Assembly: GCF_021864535.1 (NCBI RefSeq)
Contig: NZ_JAKJIC010000002.1
Coordinates: forward strand, 124,001 to 188,000
Source: Oryzibacter oryziterrae
GTDB lineage: Bacteria; Pseudomonadota; Alphaproteobacteria; Rhizobiales; Pleomorphomonadaceae
DNA: 64,000 nt
Direction of reading: 5' to 3'
Positions 47,671 to 57,826 of the stretch are shown piece after piece. The notes beneath the pieces are model-generated. The model ran no database searches and had not been told where the DNA came from. It saw only the letters and a program-made list of their open reading frames with translations. Each line of letters begins with the position of its first letter. The stretch's first letter is position 1. A program made the position numbers and the translations under genes.

Positions 47671-49017
47671 ATGCACAATGCGACGAAGACCTGTAGCGAC
47701 CGGTTGCAGATCGCTGTCCTCGGCTCGGGAATCAGCGGTTTGTCGGCTGCCTGGCTGCTCTCCACCCGGCATGACGTCACCGTCTTCGAGACCGATCGCC
47801 GCGTCGGTGGCCACAGCAACACCCTGCTGGCGCCGACCTCCGGCGCCTCCATCCCCGTGGACACCGGCTTCATCGTCTATAGCGAAGCCACCTATCCCAA
47901 CCTCACGGCCCTTTTCCACCACCTCGATGTGACCACCGAGGCGACCGACATGTCCTTCGCCGTGTCCATCGATGGCGGGCGGCTCGAATATGCCGGCTCC
48001 GATCTGGCCGGCCTGATCGCCCAGCCCGGCAACCTGCTGCGGCCGCGCTTCTACGCCATGCTCTCGGGCATCCTGAGGTTCTATGCCCAGGCCCCGCGCG
48101 ATCTTGGCAAGCTCGGCGACATGACGCTGTCCGACTATCTCGACGCCAACCGCTATGGGCAAGCCTTCCGGCAGGACCACCTCTATCCCATGGCGGCGGC
48201 CATCTGGTCGACCCCGGCAGCCGACGTCGGGGCCTATCCGGCCGAGGCCTTCATCCGCTTCTGCGACAACCACGGCCTGCTGAAGATCGCCAACCGGCCC
48301 GTCTGGCGGACGGTGACCGGCGGCAGCCGCTCCTATGTGGCGCGGCTCACAGACCCCCTGGCCGGTCGCATCATGCTGGGGCGGAAGCCGCGTGTGGTGG
48401 CGCGCTCGGACGAGGGCGTCGTCATCGAGGACGGCAGCCGACTGCGCAGCTTCGACCGGGTGCTGCTGGCCTGCCACGCCGATCAGGCGCTGGCCGTGCT
48501 GGAGCAGCCGACGGAAGAGGAGCGGCGTGTGCTGGGCGCCTTCCGCTACAACAGCAACGAGACCATCCTGCATGGCGACGAGCGGTTGATGCCGCGCCGC
48601 CGGGCGGCCTGGGCGGCCTGGAACTATCTGGCCACCTCCGATCACTCGGCGGGACCGTCGGTGACCTACTGGATGAACCGGCTGCAGCATCTCGATCCCT
48701 CGGTACCGCTGTTCGTGACGCTCAATGCCATGACGCCGCCGCGCGAAGAGCGCGTCTATGCGCGCATGACCTACGAGCATCCGCAGTTCGATCAGGCCGC
48801 CATTGCCGCCCAGCGGCAGCTCTGGACCTTGCAGGGCAAGGCCAACACCTGGTTCGCCGGGGCCTATTTCGGCGCTGGCTTCCATGAGGATGGCCTGCAG
48901 GCGGGCCTGGCCGCCGCCGAAGCCATGGGGGGCGTGCGGCGCCCCTGGTCGGTAGCGGCCGAATCCGGTCGCATCCATCTCGTTCCGGCGCTGACCGCCG
49001 ACGCGAGGGCGGCATGA
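47671..49017 (+). CDS. FAD-dependent amine oxidase-family protein
   Basis: The 448-residue protein starts with the FAD motif [17 protein letters not shown] and has the paired [14 protein letters not shown]. Members of this family, next to DUF1365 and cyclopropane synthase genes, belong to fatty-acid modification clusters in RpoE regulons (for example Rhodobacter sphaeroides). ATG 47671 follows GGGAGAGGCC. Its stop overlaps the DUF1365 start by four bases. Confidence 0.85.
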   Translation: MHNATKTCSDRLQIAVLGSGISGLSAAWLLSTRHDVTVFETDRRVGGHSNTLLAPTSGASIPVDTGFIVYSEATYPNLTALFHHLDVTTEATDMSFAVSIDGGRLEYAGSDLAGLIAQPGNLLRPRFYAMLSGILRFYAQAPRDLGKLGDMTLSDYLDANRYGQAFRQDHLYPMAAAIWSTPAADVGAYPAEAFIRFCDNHGLLKIANRPVWRTVTGGSRSYVARLTDPLAGRIMLGRKPRVVARSDEGVVIEDGSRLRSFDRVLLACHADQALAVLEQPTEEERRVLGAFRYNSNETILHGDERLMPRRRAAWAAWNYLATSDHSAGPSVTYWMNRLQHLDPSVPLFVTLNAMTPPREERVYARMTYEHPQFDQAAIAAQRQLWTLQGKANTWFAGAYFGAGFHEDGLQAGLAAAEAMGGVRRPWSVAAESGRIHLVPALTADARAA

Positions 49018-49796
49018 GCCTGGCCCCCGCCCTCTATGTCGGGCCGGTGATGCACCGGCGCCTGCGGCCGCGGCCGCACCGGCTGAGATACAGCATCTTC
49101 ATGATTCATGCCGACGTGGACCGTCTGGAGGATCTTGATGGCGCGAGCCGCCTCCTGTCGGTCAACCGCGCCAATCTCGTCTCCGTCCGCGAAGCCGATC
49201 ACGGGCCAGAGGGCGCAGGCTCGCTGGCAGCGCGCATGCGGGCGTTGGCGCAGGCGCGGTCGCTCGCCTGGGATGGCACGTCACTGACAATCCTGGCCAT
49301 GCCGCGCGTCCTCGGCTTCGGCTTCAATCCGCTGAGCGTCTATTTCTGCCGCAATGCCGACGCTGGTCTGGCGGCGGTCATCTACGAAGTGCGCAACACC
49401 TTCGGCGGCCTGCACCATTATGCGCTGGACGTGGCCCCAGGTGCCACCGGCACCCTGTGCCAGACGACAGCCAAGGACTTTTACGTCTCGCCCTTCCTGC
49501 CGATGGATCTCAACTATCGCTTTCACATCCGGCCGCCGGAGGCGCGCTTCTCGCTGGCCATCGAGGATCGCGATCAGGACGGCCTCCTGCTGGCCGCGTC
49601 CCTGTCGCTGACACGTCAGGCGCTGACCACCGCCGGCCTTGCCCGGCTCCTGTTGCGCATGCCCCTGATGACGCTGAAGGTCGTCGCCGGCATCCACTGG
49701 GAGGCCCTGAAACTGTGGCTGAAGCGCGTGCCGTTTCACTCCCGCCCCGGCGGCGGCCCCAAGGGCTTCAATTCCAAGGAAAGGCATTCCGCATGA
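49014..49796 (+). CDS. DUF1365 family protein
   Basis: The 260-residue protein has the DUF1365 pattern: [18 protein letters not shown] near the start, [17 protein letters not shown], and [17 protein letters not shown]. It probably acts with the adjacent amine oxidase and methyltransferase on unsaturated lipids. The gene overlaps its two neighbours by four bases each. No catalytic role is proven. Confidence 0.85.
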   Translation: MSLAPALYVGPVMHRRLRPRPHRLRYSIFMIHADVDRLEDLDGASRLLSVNRANLVSVREADHGPEGAGSLAARMRALAQARSLAWDGTSLTILAMPRVLGFGFNPLSVYFCRNADAGLAAVIYEVRNTFGGLHHYALDVAPGATGTLCQTTAKDFYVSPFLPMDLNYRFHIRPPEARFSLAIEDRDQDGLLLAASLSLTRQALTTAGLARLLLRMPLMTLKVVAGIHWEALKLWLKRVPFHSRPGGGPKGFNSKERHSA

Positions 49797-51034
49797 CGTT
49801 GCTGTCGATCTCCACGCTCGTGCCCTCCATCGTTGGCCTGGCGGTGCCGAGCCGGCTGCGTGTCGCCTTCGTCAGGCGGATGATGGCCCATGTCAGCCGT
49901 GGACGTCTGACCGTATTGCTGCCCGACGGCACCCGGCTGGTGGCGGCCGGTCGCCAGGCAGGGCGTGACGCGGAACTGCACATTCTGAACTGGCGGGCGA
50001 TCAATCGCCTCCTGACCTCCGGCGACATCGGCTTTGCCGAATCCTATGTGGATGGCGACTGGGAGACCACCGATCTGGTGGCCCTGCTCAGCCTGCTCGC
50101 CGACAATCTCGATGGGCTGAACAGCCTGGCCGAAGCCTCGCTGCCGATGCGCCTGTTCCAGCGCCTGACCATGCTGCTGCGGCGCAACTCGCGCACCGGC
50201 AGCCGACGCAACATCATGGCCCATTACGACCTCGGCAACGACTTCTTCGCCTCCTGGCTCGACGAGAGGCTGATCTACTCCTCCGCGCTCTACGAGGCCG
50301 GCGATGACCTGGCCACCGCCCAGCAGCGCAAGCTCGAGCGCATCGCTGACATGCTCGCCCTCGACGGTCGCCAGAGCGTGCTGGAGATTGGCTGCGGCTG
50401 GGGCGGGCTTGCCGCCCATCTTGCCGGCAGCGGTGCGGCCCGCGTCGACGGCATCACCCTGTCGCCGGCCCAGCTCGCCTTCGCCCGGCAGGCCGTGGCC
50501 GCGCAGGGGGTGAGCGAAGCGGTCAGGCTGGATCTTTGCGATTATCGCGATGTTGCGGCGAGCTACGACCGCGTCGTCTCCATCGAGATGTTCGAGGCAG
50601 TGGGGCAGGCCTACTGGCCGGTTTATTTCGACAAGGTCCGCCAGTCGCTCAATCCGGACGGCCGGGCGGTGCTGCAGGTGATCAGCATTGCCGACGACCG
50701 CTTCGAGCACTACCGCACCCATCCCGACATGATTCAGACGCTTGTGTTCCCCGGCGGCATGCTGCCGAGCAAGTCGGCTTTCGCCGAAGGGGCTTCCCGC
50801 GCCGGTCTTGCGATCCGCGAACGCCTGGACTTCGGCCTGTCCTATGCCGAGACGCTCGCGGCCTGGCGCCGCAACTTCGACGCCGCCGCCCCTCGCGTCG
50901 CCACGCTGGGCTATTCCCCCGCCTTCCGACGCCTGTGGTCCTATTATCTCGCCTATTGCGAAGCCGGCTTCCGCACCGGCCAGATCGACGTCAGCCTCTA
51001 TGTGCTGGAGCGGGCGGAGGTGGCAGAGGGCTGA
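49793..51034 (+). CDS. cfa: Cyclopropane-fatty-acid synthase family methyltransferase
   Basis: The 413-residue SAM-dependent enzyme adds a methylene or methyl group to unsaturated acyl chains. Visible features are the N-terminal domain (about 30-110), [19 protein letters not shown], the SAM motif [15 protein letters not shown] and [19 protein letters not shown] is also typical. Start 49793 overlaps the DUF1365 stop (ATGA). It is the last gene of the operon. Confidence 0.9.
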   Translation: MTLLSISTLVPSIVGLAVPSRLRVAFVRRMMAHVSRGRLTVLLPDGTRLVAAGRQAGRDAELHILNWRAINRLLTSGDIGFAESYVDGDWETTDLVALLSLLADNLDGLNSLAEASLPMRLFQRLTMLLRRNSRTGSRRNIMAHYDLGNDFFASWLDERLIYSSALYEAGDDLATAQQRKLERIADMLALDGRQSVLEIGCGWGGLAAHLAGSGAARVDGITLSPAQLAFARQAVAAQGVSEAVRLDLCDYRDVAASYDRVVSIEMFEAVGQAYWPVYFDKVRQSLNPDGRAVLQVISIADDRFEHYRTHPDMIQTLVFPGGMLPSKSAFAEGASRAGLAIRERLDFGLSYAETLAAWRRNFDAAAPRVATLGYSPAFRRLWSYYLAYCEAGFRTGQIDVSLYVLERAEVAEG

Positions 51035-51118
51035 ACCCGCGCATGCCCTGTCATCCGCCGGGGCACGGGGCCACGTCTGGGCCGCCGGCCGCGGAGGGGG
51101 CCGCGGCAATGGTATGAA

Positions 51119-51144
51119 AGGGCGCCGGAGCGATCCGGCGCCCT
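51119..51144. terminator. Hairpin between cfa and the DUF4189 gene
   Basis: AGGGCGCCGGA and TCCGGCGCCCT form a perfect 11-bp stem with a GCGA loop, followed by GTTTGC. It lies between two convergent genes and can serve both. Confidence 0.75.
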
Positions 51145-51151
51145 GTTTGCG

Positions 51152-51526
51152 TCAGTTGCAATCGGACGCCAGAACCTTGCAATCGTCCTTGCCGCAGCCG
51201 ACCATGGACTGCTTTTCGGCCTCTTCCTGGGTCGGGGCGTTGCCCCAGCCAATCGAGCTTCCGTTCGACGCAAGGGCGCCGCACTGCTCGTAGGTGGTGG
51301 CGAGCGTGCAGTTCTTGCCACCTTCTTCGGCGCAGAACTTCACGGCGTTGTCGGAAGCTTCCTTCTCGGTGTCGCCCCCGCCCACCCCATAATAGGGGGT
51401 GTTGGTGGTGGCGTCCGACGTGTCGACGGCAAACGCGCCCCACTTGGTGTCGCCGGCAAGGACAGAGCCGGTGGAAACGGCAATTGCGAAGGCGGTGACG
51501 ACGCTCAACTTGGCAAAGTTCTTCAT
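51152..51526 (-). CDS. DUF4189-type small secreted protein
   Basis: The 124-residue protein has a signal peptide (FAKLSVVTAFAIAVSTGSVLA) and a cysteine-rich DUF4189 domain with GWGNAPTQEEAEKQSMVGC and repeated Cys. It starts at ATG 51526. Such proteins are probably periplasmic or secreted; the function is not known. The gene is separate from the neighbouring operons. Confidence 0.75.
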   Translation of the reverse strand: MKNFAKLSVVTAFAIAVSTGSVLAGDTKWGAFAVDTSDATTNTPYYGVGGGDTEKEASDNAVKFCAEEGGKNCTLATTYEQCGALASNGSSIGWGNAPTQEEAEKQSMVGCGKDDCKVLASDCN

Positions 51527-52098
51527 GAGATTATGGGTTCCTGTCTCGCTGACTGGCTGCCACACGACGCGGCACAGCGCAAGCATTATCAGCTGCCACC
51601 TAAGAAACCCTGAAAGGCGCAGGCTGCAAGCAATTGACTTGACTTGCAATTTCGGTGCAGCCCGTCGCGGGACGCTGTCGAGACGTTGGGAAGGCTTAAC
51701 GAGCGCGGTCATATGAGGAGGCGAGGGCGTTACGCGAGCGGGCAGGGTGCGGCCGGCGGCTGACCGCGCCTGAGGGCAACTCGGCCCTGGCGAACGCATT
51801 GAAAGGCAAGAGCACAAATCAGCGTGCCAGGCGCACGCGAGTCCCGTTCGGACAACAGGAAAAATCGCCGAATGACAACTCTATGTTTTTCAGGGAATTG
51901 ATGGTGCTGTGAGAGAGGATTGAACTCTCGACCTCTCCCTTACCAATAGAGCAACCCCTTATCTCGGGTGGGCTCTGGTAGTCTCTATAAGTTGCCTTTT
52001 CATTTTACGAACAATGGCTTGCCGTCTATAATCGTCTCCGACGGGATCGCCCCGTATCGCTGAAACTCGCTCCATTTTTAACCCCGCGTTACCCCGAC
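51527..52098. other. Junction region between chromosome and integrated element
   Basis: These 572 bases hold no credible gene. The right half contains the tRNA fragment at 51902-51946. The 155 bases between the fragment and the integrase start should contain the attachment arm and the int promoter. Confidence 0.5.
51902..51946 (-). other. 3' fragment of a tRNA-Thr(GGT) gene, probable att core
   Basis: On the minus strand the 3' half of a tRNA is recognisable: loop TTGGTAA (anticodon GGT), anticodon stem GGGAG, T arm GAGAG-TTCAATC-CTCTC, acceptor TCACAGC and ACCA. The 5' half is missing: to the right the sequence no longer pairs or folds as a tRNA. It ends beside an integrase gene. This is the pattern of an attachment-site duplication left by an integrating element; an intact tRNA-Thr would be expected at the far end. 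Confidence 0.7.
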
Positions 52099-53415
52099 AT
52101 GGCCAAACAGCCGCTGGACAAAGCCAAGGACCCGCCCATCCGCTTCACGGATGCCGCGATCAAGAAACTCAGCCCCGATCCGGAGCGCCGCCGCGAAATC
52201 CGCGACGCCCAAACCGATGGCCTCGTACTGCGCATCACGCCGCAGGGGCAAAAGAGCTGGTCCGTCCTCTTCCGTGTCGCAGGCGCGGGCGAGGCCGGAT
52301 TGCGCGGGCCGCTGCGCCGAGTGACGATCGGAGCCTATCCGCTCGTCAGCTTGGCGGACGCCCGCGACAAGGCGATGGCCGTGCTCGACGCGGCGGACAG
52401 GGGCGAAGACCCGGACTCGTCGCGCGACATCGCCGTGAAGGCGCAAAAGGTGAAGCAGGAAGCCGAGAAGGCGAAGACCGAACGACTGATCCGCTCGGTC
52501 ATCGACCGCTTCATCAATGTCTACGCCAAGGTCAACACGGTGAAGTGGAAGGACACCCAGTTCCTTCTCGAAACCTATGTGGTGCCGCATTGGGGCGATC
52601 GACCCATCGACGGCGTCACCCGTGCCGACGCCCACAATCTGCTCGACCAGTTTGTCGCCGAAGACCGCGCCTCCATCGCTCGCGAAGTCCGCAAGCACCT
52701 GACGCGCGTCTTCAACTGGGCCGTCGATCGCGACATCATCCGCGCCAACCCGCTCGCCGGGATGGAACGCCCGGAAATCGCCTACAAGCCCCGTGAACGC
52801 ACGCTGACCATGGCGGAGCTTTCGGCGATCTGGCAGGCCGCGCCGCTAATGGGCTATCCGTTCGGGCCGATCTTCCGCCTGCTGATCCTGACCGGCCAGC
52901 GCAAGACCGAAATCGCTGAGGCGCGCTGGTCATGGGTGCGGGCCGATATCGCCGCGCTGGAAATCCCGAGCGACTTCTACAAGACCAAGCGCCCGCAGGT
53001 GGTGCCCTTCACGGCGGCCATGCAGACCATCATCGACGCGCTGCCGCATTTCACCATCGACGACTATCTGTTCACGACCAGCGCCGGCCACAAGCCGGTC
53101 AGCGGCTTCAGCAAGGCCAAGCAGCGCATGGACAAGCTCTCGGGCGTCACGGATTGGACCATCCATGACATCCGCCGCACCGTCGCCACCGAAATGGCCC
53201 GGCTCGGCATCGCCCAGGAGCACATTGAACGGGTTCTCGGCCACGTCATTCCGGGCGTCGCGGGAACCTACAACCGTTACAGCTATCTGGACGAGAAGCG
53301 CGCCGCGCTGGAGAAGTGGGGCGCGTTGTGGGACCTGAACGCCGAAGGCGGGGTGATCAAGCCGCCGCGTCGATCTCCAACCGGACGGAAAGCCCGGCCT
53401 GCCGCGCAAGGTTGA
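52099..53415 (+). CDS. int: Tyrosine-type site-specific integrase
   Basis: The 438-residue protein has an N-terminal DUF4102/Arm-binding domain (FTDAAIKKLSPDPERRR; GLVLRITPQGQKSWS), a SAM-like core-binding domain and the catalytic domain. The catalytic residues are visible in LTGQRKTEIAEARW (Arg), HDIRRTVATEM (His, Arg), LGH and the Tyr in YNRYSY. It is P4-like and would integrate at a tRNA gene. The tRNA fragment lies 150 bases upstream. The 3' end overlaps an opposite-strand gene by 59 bases. Confidence 0.93.
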   Translation: MAKQPLDKAKDPPIRFTDAAIKKLSPDPERRREIRDAQTDGLVLRITPQGQKSWSVLFRVAGAGEAGLRGPLRRVTIGAYPLVSLADARDKAMAVLDAADRGEDPDSSRDIAVKAQKVKQEAEKAKTERLIRSVIDRFINVYAKVNTVKWKDTQFLLETYVVPHWGDRPIDGVTRADAHNLLDQFVAEDRASIAREVRKHLTRVFNWAVDRDIIRANPLAGMERPEIAYKPRERTLTMAELSAIWQAAPLMGYPFGPIFRLLILTGQRKTEIAEARWSWVRADIAALEIPSDFYKTKRPQVVPFTAAMQTIIDALPHFTIDDYLFTTSAGHKPVSGFSKAKQRMDKLSGVTDWTIHDIRRTVATEMARLGIAQEHIERVLGHVIPGVAGTYNRYSYLDEKRAALEKWGALWDLNAEGGVIKPPRRSPTGRKARPAAQG

Positions 53416-53638
53416 TGAGGGCGTCGAGGCTGAAATTGGCGATCCGCCCGCGCAGCAGATCGTTGAGGCGCGGTTGTGTCACCCCGAGCCGCCGCGCCGC
53501 TTCGGCCTGCGTCAGGTTCCAGCCCTCCACAGTGTTGCGAAGGGCGATGAGCAGATCGGAGCGCATCGTCATGTTGGCCGCCTCACTCGGCGCATCTTCG
53601 ATCGCGTCCCACACGTTGGCGAAGGTCTGGCGTTCCAT
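53357..53638 (-). CDS. XRE-type HTH protein, HigA2/antitoxin-like
   Basis: The 93-residue protein has an XRE helix-turn-helix (LTQAEAARRLGVTQPRLNDLL) of the type seen in phage Gp49-HigB-associated antitoxins. Usually a toxin gene stands just upstream, but only about 100 non-coding bases lie there and then the divergent higA-like gene. No toxin is present. It may now serve only as a regulator. Confidence 0.75.
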   Translation of the reverse strand: MERQTFANVWDAIEDAPSEAANMTMRSDLLIALRNTVEGWNLTQAEAARRLGVTQPRLNDLLRGRIANFSLDALINLARQAGLSVRLEIDAAA

Positions 53639-53736
53639 GGCGATACCTCCGTCTGTAACGGTGTCGGGTCTGATTGGATGTTTATATCGGTTTTGGTATA
53701 GTCCGGCAAATTGGTCGGTTTTTGAGTTCAGGCATC

Positions 53737-54003
53737 ATGGTGCGCGTAACAACCCATCCCGGCGAAGTTCTCCGCGAGGAGTTCATGAAGCCGCTCGGCA
53801 TCAGCGACCGGGCGCTTGCCGCCGCGCTCGGCGTGAGCCGCTATCGTGTCGCGGCAGTGCGACGGGAACGGCGTGGGGTCGATGCCGATACGGCGATCCG
53901 TCTCGGGCGCTATTTTGGAACGAGCGCCGAATTCTGGATCAACATGCAGGCGGCGCAAGATCTTTCACGCGCGGAAGGGAACCACCGTGGAATTGACGCC
54001 TGA
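53737..54003 (+). CDS. HigA-family antitoxin-like HTH protein
   Basis: The 88-residue protein matches VapI/HigA antitoxins: THPGEVLREEFMKPLGISD, ALGVSRYRV, and IRLGRYFGTSAEFWINMQ. A HigB toxin is normally upstream, but the 98 bases to the divergent antitoxin have no gene. ATG 53737 is chosen. The next gene starts inside its 3' end. Confidence 0.8.
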   Translation: MVRVTTHPGEVLREEFMKPLGISDRALAAALGVSRYRVAAVRRERRGVDADTAIRLGRYFGTSAEFWINMQAAQDLSRAEGNHRGIDA

Positions 54004-54682
54004 ACAGTTCAGCTACGTCCGTGACGTCTATGTCCGGGCGCGCCATTTGGAGGAAGAACAGGTTGGCCGTTCACGGCTGGCGACGATTTCGAAAACCGAA
54101 TTGAGCGCTGAGGCTCCGACGCAAGAGCTAGAGGATCGCGAAAGACGCCAGAAGGCCAAGGAGTCATTGAAACGCATTGCGCGCCTGTGGGAAGGTGTCC
54201 CCGATGAAATCAAGGCTTTCGTCGCCCATGAAGCGCTGATGTCCATTGGCACAAAATTCAACTTCGATCCTTTCGAGCGCATCGATCCGCAGGAAGAAGA
54301 CAGCGAAATACTGTCGTCATTCCCGTTGAACGTCTTCATCGACGCGACACTTGAAACCCTCGCTGGACGAACGGGCAATTTTTCTGGTCGGGATATTGCC
54401 GAGCGGGCTGCGGTACAGGCATTGCTCGAAATTTGGGAGCAATCGCATGGGACCGTCCCCTTCAAGCCCGCACCCGATGTGATGACAGAAAGTCCAAAGC
54501 ATAAAAGTCAGACACGATTGTTTTGCGAGTTCTGCGCTCCCATCCTGCTCGGTCTGAACCCCGAGAAATATCCCCTGAAACGAGACACGCCGTCACAGCA
54601 CGACAAGCGGACAGCCACAGCGACCGAAAAGGTCGCCCGTCACTTGCGAGAGATTCGTGAAATATCCAGAAAATCCCGATAA
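53987..54682 (+). CDS. Hypothetical protein, coupled to the HigA-like gene
   Basis: The 231-residue product starts at GTG 53987, 17 bases inside the antitoxin gene. It is mostly helical and highly charged (EDRERRQKAKESLKRIARLW). There is no recognised domain. Cysteines occur in RLFCEFCAPILLG. It could be the remnant or replacement of a toxin partner, but nothing in the sequence shows it. Confidence 0.5.
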   Translation: MELTPEQFSYVRDVYVRARHLEEEQVGRSRLATISKTELSAEAPTQELEDRERRQKAKESLKRIARLWEGVPDEIKAFVAHEALMSIGTKFNFDPFERIDPQEEDSEILSSFPLNVFIDATLETLAGRTGNFSGRDIAERAAVQALLEIWEQSHGTVPFKPAPDVMTESPKHKSQTRLFCEFCAPILLGLNPEKYPLKRDTPSQHDKRTATATEKVARHLREIREISRKSR

Positions 54683-54759
54683 TTCGCGTTCTACCTAAAG
54701 CCACAGGTCTTAACTAGCGTCGCCCCGTTCCTTTCGATTTCTCTTGGAGCGAGGCAGTA

Positions 54760-54957
54760 ATGAACGCGCCGCACAAACTCCTGACCATCCGCGAAGTCGT
54801 CGCGGCGACCCGGCTCAGCAAGCCGACCATCTACAAAATGGTCCGCGCGGGCAAGTTCCCCCGTCAAGTCCGCCTCGCGGAACAGCGCGTTGCTTGGCTC
54901 GCCGCTGAAATCGACGGCTGGATCGCCGAACAGGCTGCCACCCGTTGCCGCGCGTGA
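54760..54957 (+). CDS. AlpA-family phage regulatory protein
   Basis: The 65-residue protein is an AlpA/MerR-like winged helix with TIREVVAATRLSKPTIYKMV, RAGKFPRQVRL and AWLAAEIDGWI. In P4-like satellites and genomic islands AlpA controls excision. ATG 54760 is 12 bases before the primase-helicase gene's start region, so it is the first gene of the replication module. Confidence 0.88.
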   Translation: MNAPHKLLTIREVVAATRLSKPTIYKMVRAGKFPRQVRLAEQRVAWLAAEIDGWIAEQAATRCRA

Positions 54958-54968
54958 CGGGGGCGATC

Positions 54969-57554
54969 ATGTCCGATATGCTGCTTCCCGATTTTGACCA
55001 GACCATCGCGTTTCTCGATGCCTATTCCGGCGACGACCCGATCGTATTGACGGCGATCGTGCCGGATCGCGGTGGCATCGGTTTGCGAACCTTCCGCCCC
55101 CGCTCGCAGCCCGACGAAATTCGGTCATGGCTTGAAGGGCTCAGCGGTAAAGCGAACCTCTATTTCACAGTCAATCCCTGCCTTGTGGCCCTGAGCGGCA
55201 AGGGCAAGAAGGCCAAGAAGACCGATATTCGGGCGCTGAAGGCGCTGCATGTCGATATTGATCCCCGCGTCGGCGAAGAGTTTGCCGAGGAACGGGCGCG
55301 CGCCGTGCGCGTGCTTCAGAACTTCGATCCGCCAGCTTCAATCGTCATCGACAGTGGCAACGGCTTTCAAGGCTTCTGGTTGCTCGACGAAGAACAGCCC
55401 GTCGATGGACTGGAAGAGCGCGCGGTTGAGTTGGAGCGGTATAGCCAGCACATCGCCCTGAAGCTCACGGCAGACCATTGCCACAACATCGACCGCATCA
55501 TGCGCCTTCCGGGCACGATCAACCTGCCGGACGCGAAGAAACGCGAGAAGGGCCGTGTGCCGGTGCTGGCGTCGCTGTTCAGCGTTGACTGGGACCGCCG
55601 TTATCCGTTGTCCCGGTTCGTTGCCGCCCCGCTTCGCCGATCTGTGGCGACTACGCCCGCCGTCACCGTGACAACGCCGCGCATACTGGTCGGGCCGGTT
55701 GACTTGGACGGGTTGCCCAATACCGTCTCGGATCAGACGAAGGTGGTCATTCTTCACGGCCATGATCCCGACGCGCCGAACCGTTTGCCGTCACGCTCGG
55801 AATGGCTTTTCGGCGTCTGCTGCGAGCTGGTTCGGACTCGTGTTGACGACGACGTCATCGCGGCGATCATCATGGACCCTCGGTTCCTGATCAGCGCGTC
55901 GGTTCTGGAGAAGAAGGGCAAGGCGGCGGATTATGCGGCGCGCCAGATCCGGCGTGCGCACGAGGAGGCAAACGGCGGCCACCGTAGCAATCGCCCCACC
56001 GTCATGTTGACCGAAAGCGAACTGCCCCGCGTGCTCGACGAGGTAGAGGCCGGACTGTTGGCGATGGACGCTCGGCTCTACCAGATGGCGGGCCGACTGG
56101 TGCACGTCGAACGCCGTGACGGGCACACCGCGACCCGAGACGGCGCTGCGCCGGGGGCGCTGATCATCAAGGACATCACCGATCATCGCTTGCGCGAATA
56201 CATGATCGAGAACATCGACTTCCGCCGCCCGAAGGACGACGACGGCGATGCGAGCGTTTCGGTGCCGACGCTCGCCCACGCCAAGCATCTGCAAGCCCGT
56301 TCGGACAAATGGACCTTCCATCCGCTTCGCGCTGTCGTCGAAGCGCTGACCTTGTGTCCGGATGGCTCCGTCATCCAGACCGAAGGCTATGATCAGACGT
56401 CCGGCTTCTATCTCGACTTCGGCGGCACTGCCTTCCCGCCGGTGCCCGACAACCCGACGCGAGACGATGCGCTCGCGGCATTGGCGTTGCTGAAAGAGCC
56501 GATCACGGGTTTTCCCTTCGTCGTCGAGCCCGAGATTGGACCGGGCGCGAGTTCGTCGCGCTCGGTGGCGCTGTCGGCGATGCTGACGGCGCTTTGCCGC
56601 CGGGCGCTGCGCAGCGCGCCGCTGCACGCCTTCACCGCGCCGACCATGGCGACCGGCAAGTCGCTGCTTGCCGATGTCGTCAGCATCATCGCCACCGGGC
56701 GCTCGGCCACGGTCGTCTCTCAGGGCAAGAACGAAGAGGAAGACGAAAAGCGCCTTCTCGCCCTCCTGATGCCGGGTGAGCCGATTTTCGTACTCGACAA
56801 TGTCGAGCGACCGATTTCCGGCGATGCCTTCGCGTCGATCCTGACGCAGGAGCATTGGCAGTCGCGCATGTTGGGCCAGAGCAGACAGGTGCAGGTTGCG
56901 ACCAACGTGCTGATCATCGCCACCGGCAACAACCTCGCCTTCAAGGGCGACATGTCGACCCGCGCCATCGTCTCGCGGATCGATGCCGGCGTCGAAGCTC
57001 CCGAGACGCGGACATTCACCGGAGACCTCCGTAAAGACGTTCGCGCCCGGCGTCCCGCCCTCGCCGTCGCCGGCCTGACCATCCTTCGCGCCTTCCACGT
57101 CGCCGGGCGTCCCGGCTTGTCCGAGCTGAAGCCCTTCGGTCGGTTCGAGCCGTGGTCCGAACTGGTGCGCGGCGCGCTGGTCTGGCTCGACGAGGCCGAT
57201 CCGTGCCTCTCCCGCACCTTCGTCGCCCAGCGCGATCTGGCCCGCGATGAGCACGGCGACCTTCTGGAAGCATGGCGCGAGACGATCGGCGCCGGAACCG
57301 TGGTGCGGGCGGCGGAAGTCATCGAACGCACGATGCGAAGCGGCGGTTTGAAAGCCTTGGGCGAGGCCGTCGCCAGCATCTGCCCGATGGGTCCGAACGC
57401 GAAGCGGCTCGGCCATTATCTGAAGGCGATCAACGGGCGCTGGCTGAATGGCCTCTGCATCGAACAGTTACCCGACCCCAAGCAGGGCGCGCGCTACCGG
57501 CTGAAGGATCAGACCCAGAGCGAAGCCCCGAGGCAGACCGAATTGAAGCTGTGA
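54969..57554 (+). CDS. RepB-like primase with phage-type helicase domain
   Basis: The 861-residue protein combines two parts. The N-terminal part (about 80-220) resembles RepB/archaeo-eukaryotic-type primases, with LKALHVDIDPR and HNIDRIMRLPGTINLPD. The C-terminal part, from about 550, looks like a P-loop helicase: TMATGKS at about 558, FVLDNVER and an arginine finger-like STRAIVSRI. It would replicate the element. An ATG at 54978 is the alternative start. It is the largest gene of the element. Confidence 0.8.
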   Translation: MSDMLLPDFDQTIAFLDAYSGDDPIVLTAIVPDRGGIGLRTFRPRSQPDEIRSWLEGLSGKANLYFTVNPCLVALSGKGKKAKKTDIRALKALHVDIDPRVGEEFAEERARAVRVLQNFDPPASIVIDSGNGFQGFWLLDEEQPVDGLEERAVELERYSQHIALKLTADHCHNIDRIMRLPGTINLPDAKKREKGRVPVLASLFSVDWDRRYPLSRFVAAPLRRSVATTPAVTVTTPRILVGPVDLDGLPNTVSDQTKVVILHGHDPDAPNRLPSRSEWLFGVCCELVRTRVDDDVIAAIIMDPRFLISASVLEKKGKAADYAARQIRRAHEEANGGHRSNRPTVMLTESELPRVLDEVEAGLLAMDARLYQMAGRLVHVERRDGHTATRDGAAPGALIIKDITDHRLREYMIENIDFRRPKDDDGDASVSVPTLAHAKHLQARSDKWTFHPLRAVVEALTLCPDGSVIQTEGYDQTSGFYLDFGGTAFPPVPDNPTRDDALAALALLKEPITGFPFVVEPEIGPGASSSRSVALSAMLTALCRRALRSAPLHAFTAPTMATGKSLLADVVSIIATGRSATVVSQGKNEEEDEKRLLALLMPGEPIFVLDNVERPISGDAFASILTQEHWQSRMLGQSRQVQVATNVLIIATGNNLAFKGDMSTRAIVSRIDAGVEAPETRTFTGDLRKDVRARRPALAVAGLTILRAFHVAGRPGLSELKPFGRFEPWSELVRGALVWLDEADPCLSRTFVAQRDLARDEHGDLLEAWRETIGAGTVVRAAEVIERTMRSGGLKALGEAVASICPMGPNAKRLGHYLKAINGRWLNGLCIEQLPDPKQGARYRLKDQTQSEAPRQTELKL

Positions 57555-57826
57555 CGGGGTTCTCGGGGTTTCCGGGATTCGTTTCGGCCTGCCGCCGCCG
57601 TACTCGCCGCGCCGTCCGTCGTCGTCGGCGCGCGCCGCTGTCTCGCGTAGCCCATAGAGAACCCCTTGAACCCCTCGAAGCCCCCGACATTCCCCGAGCC
57701 TGTGGAACCGGAAATGCAAATGTGCCCGCGCCGTCCGGCGAGGGGTGAACACCGGCTGTGTTTTCCGGAAGTTGGGGGTGGGGGTGTCCTTGTGGGCTGG
57801 CGCATGGCGCGCGTCGCCCCTCGGCA

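Noticed and set aside
51902-52000. A complete tRNA gene
   Set aside because: Only the 3' half folds; the sequence to the right does not supply the D arm or the 5' acceptor strand.
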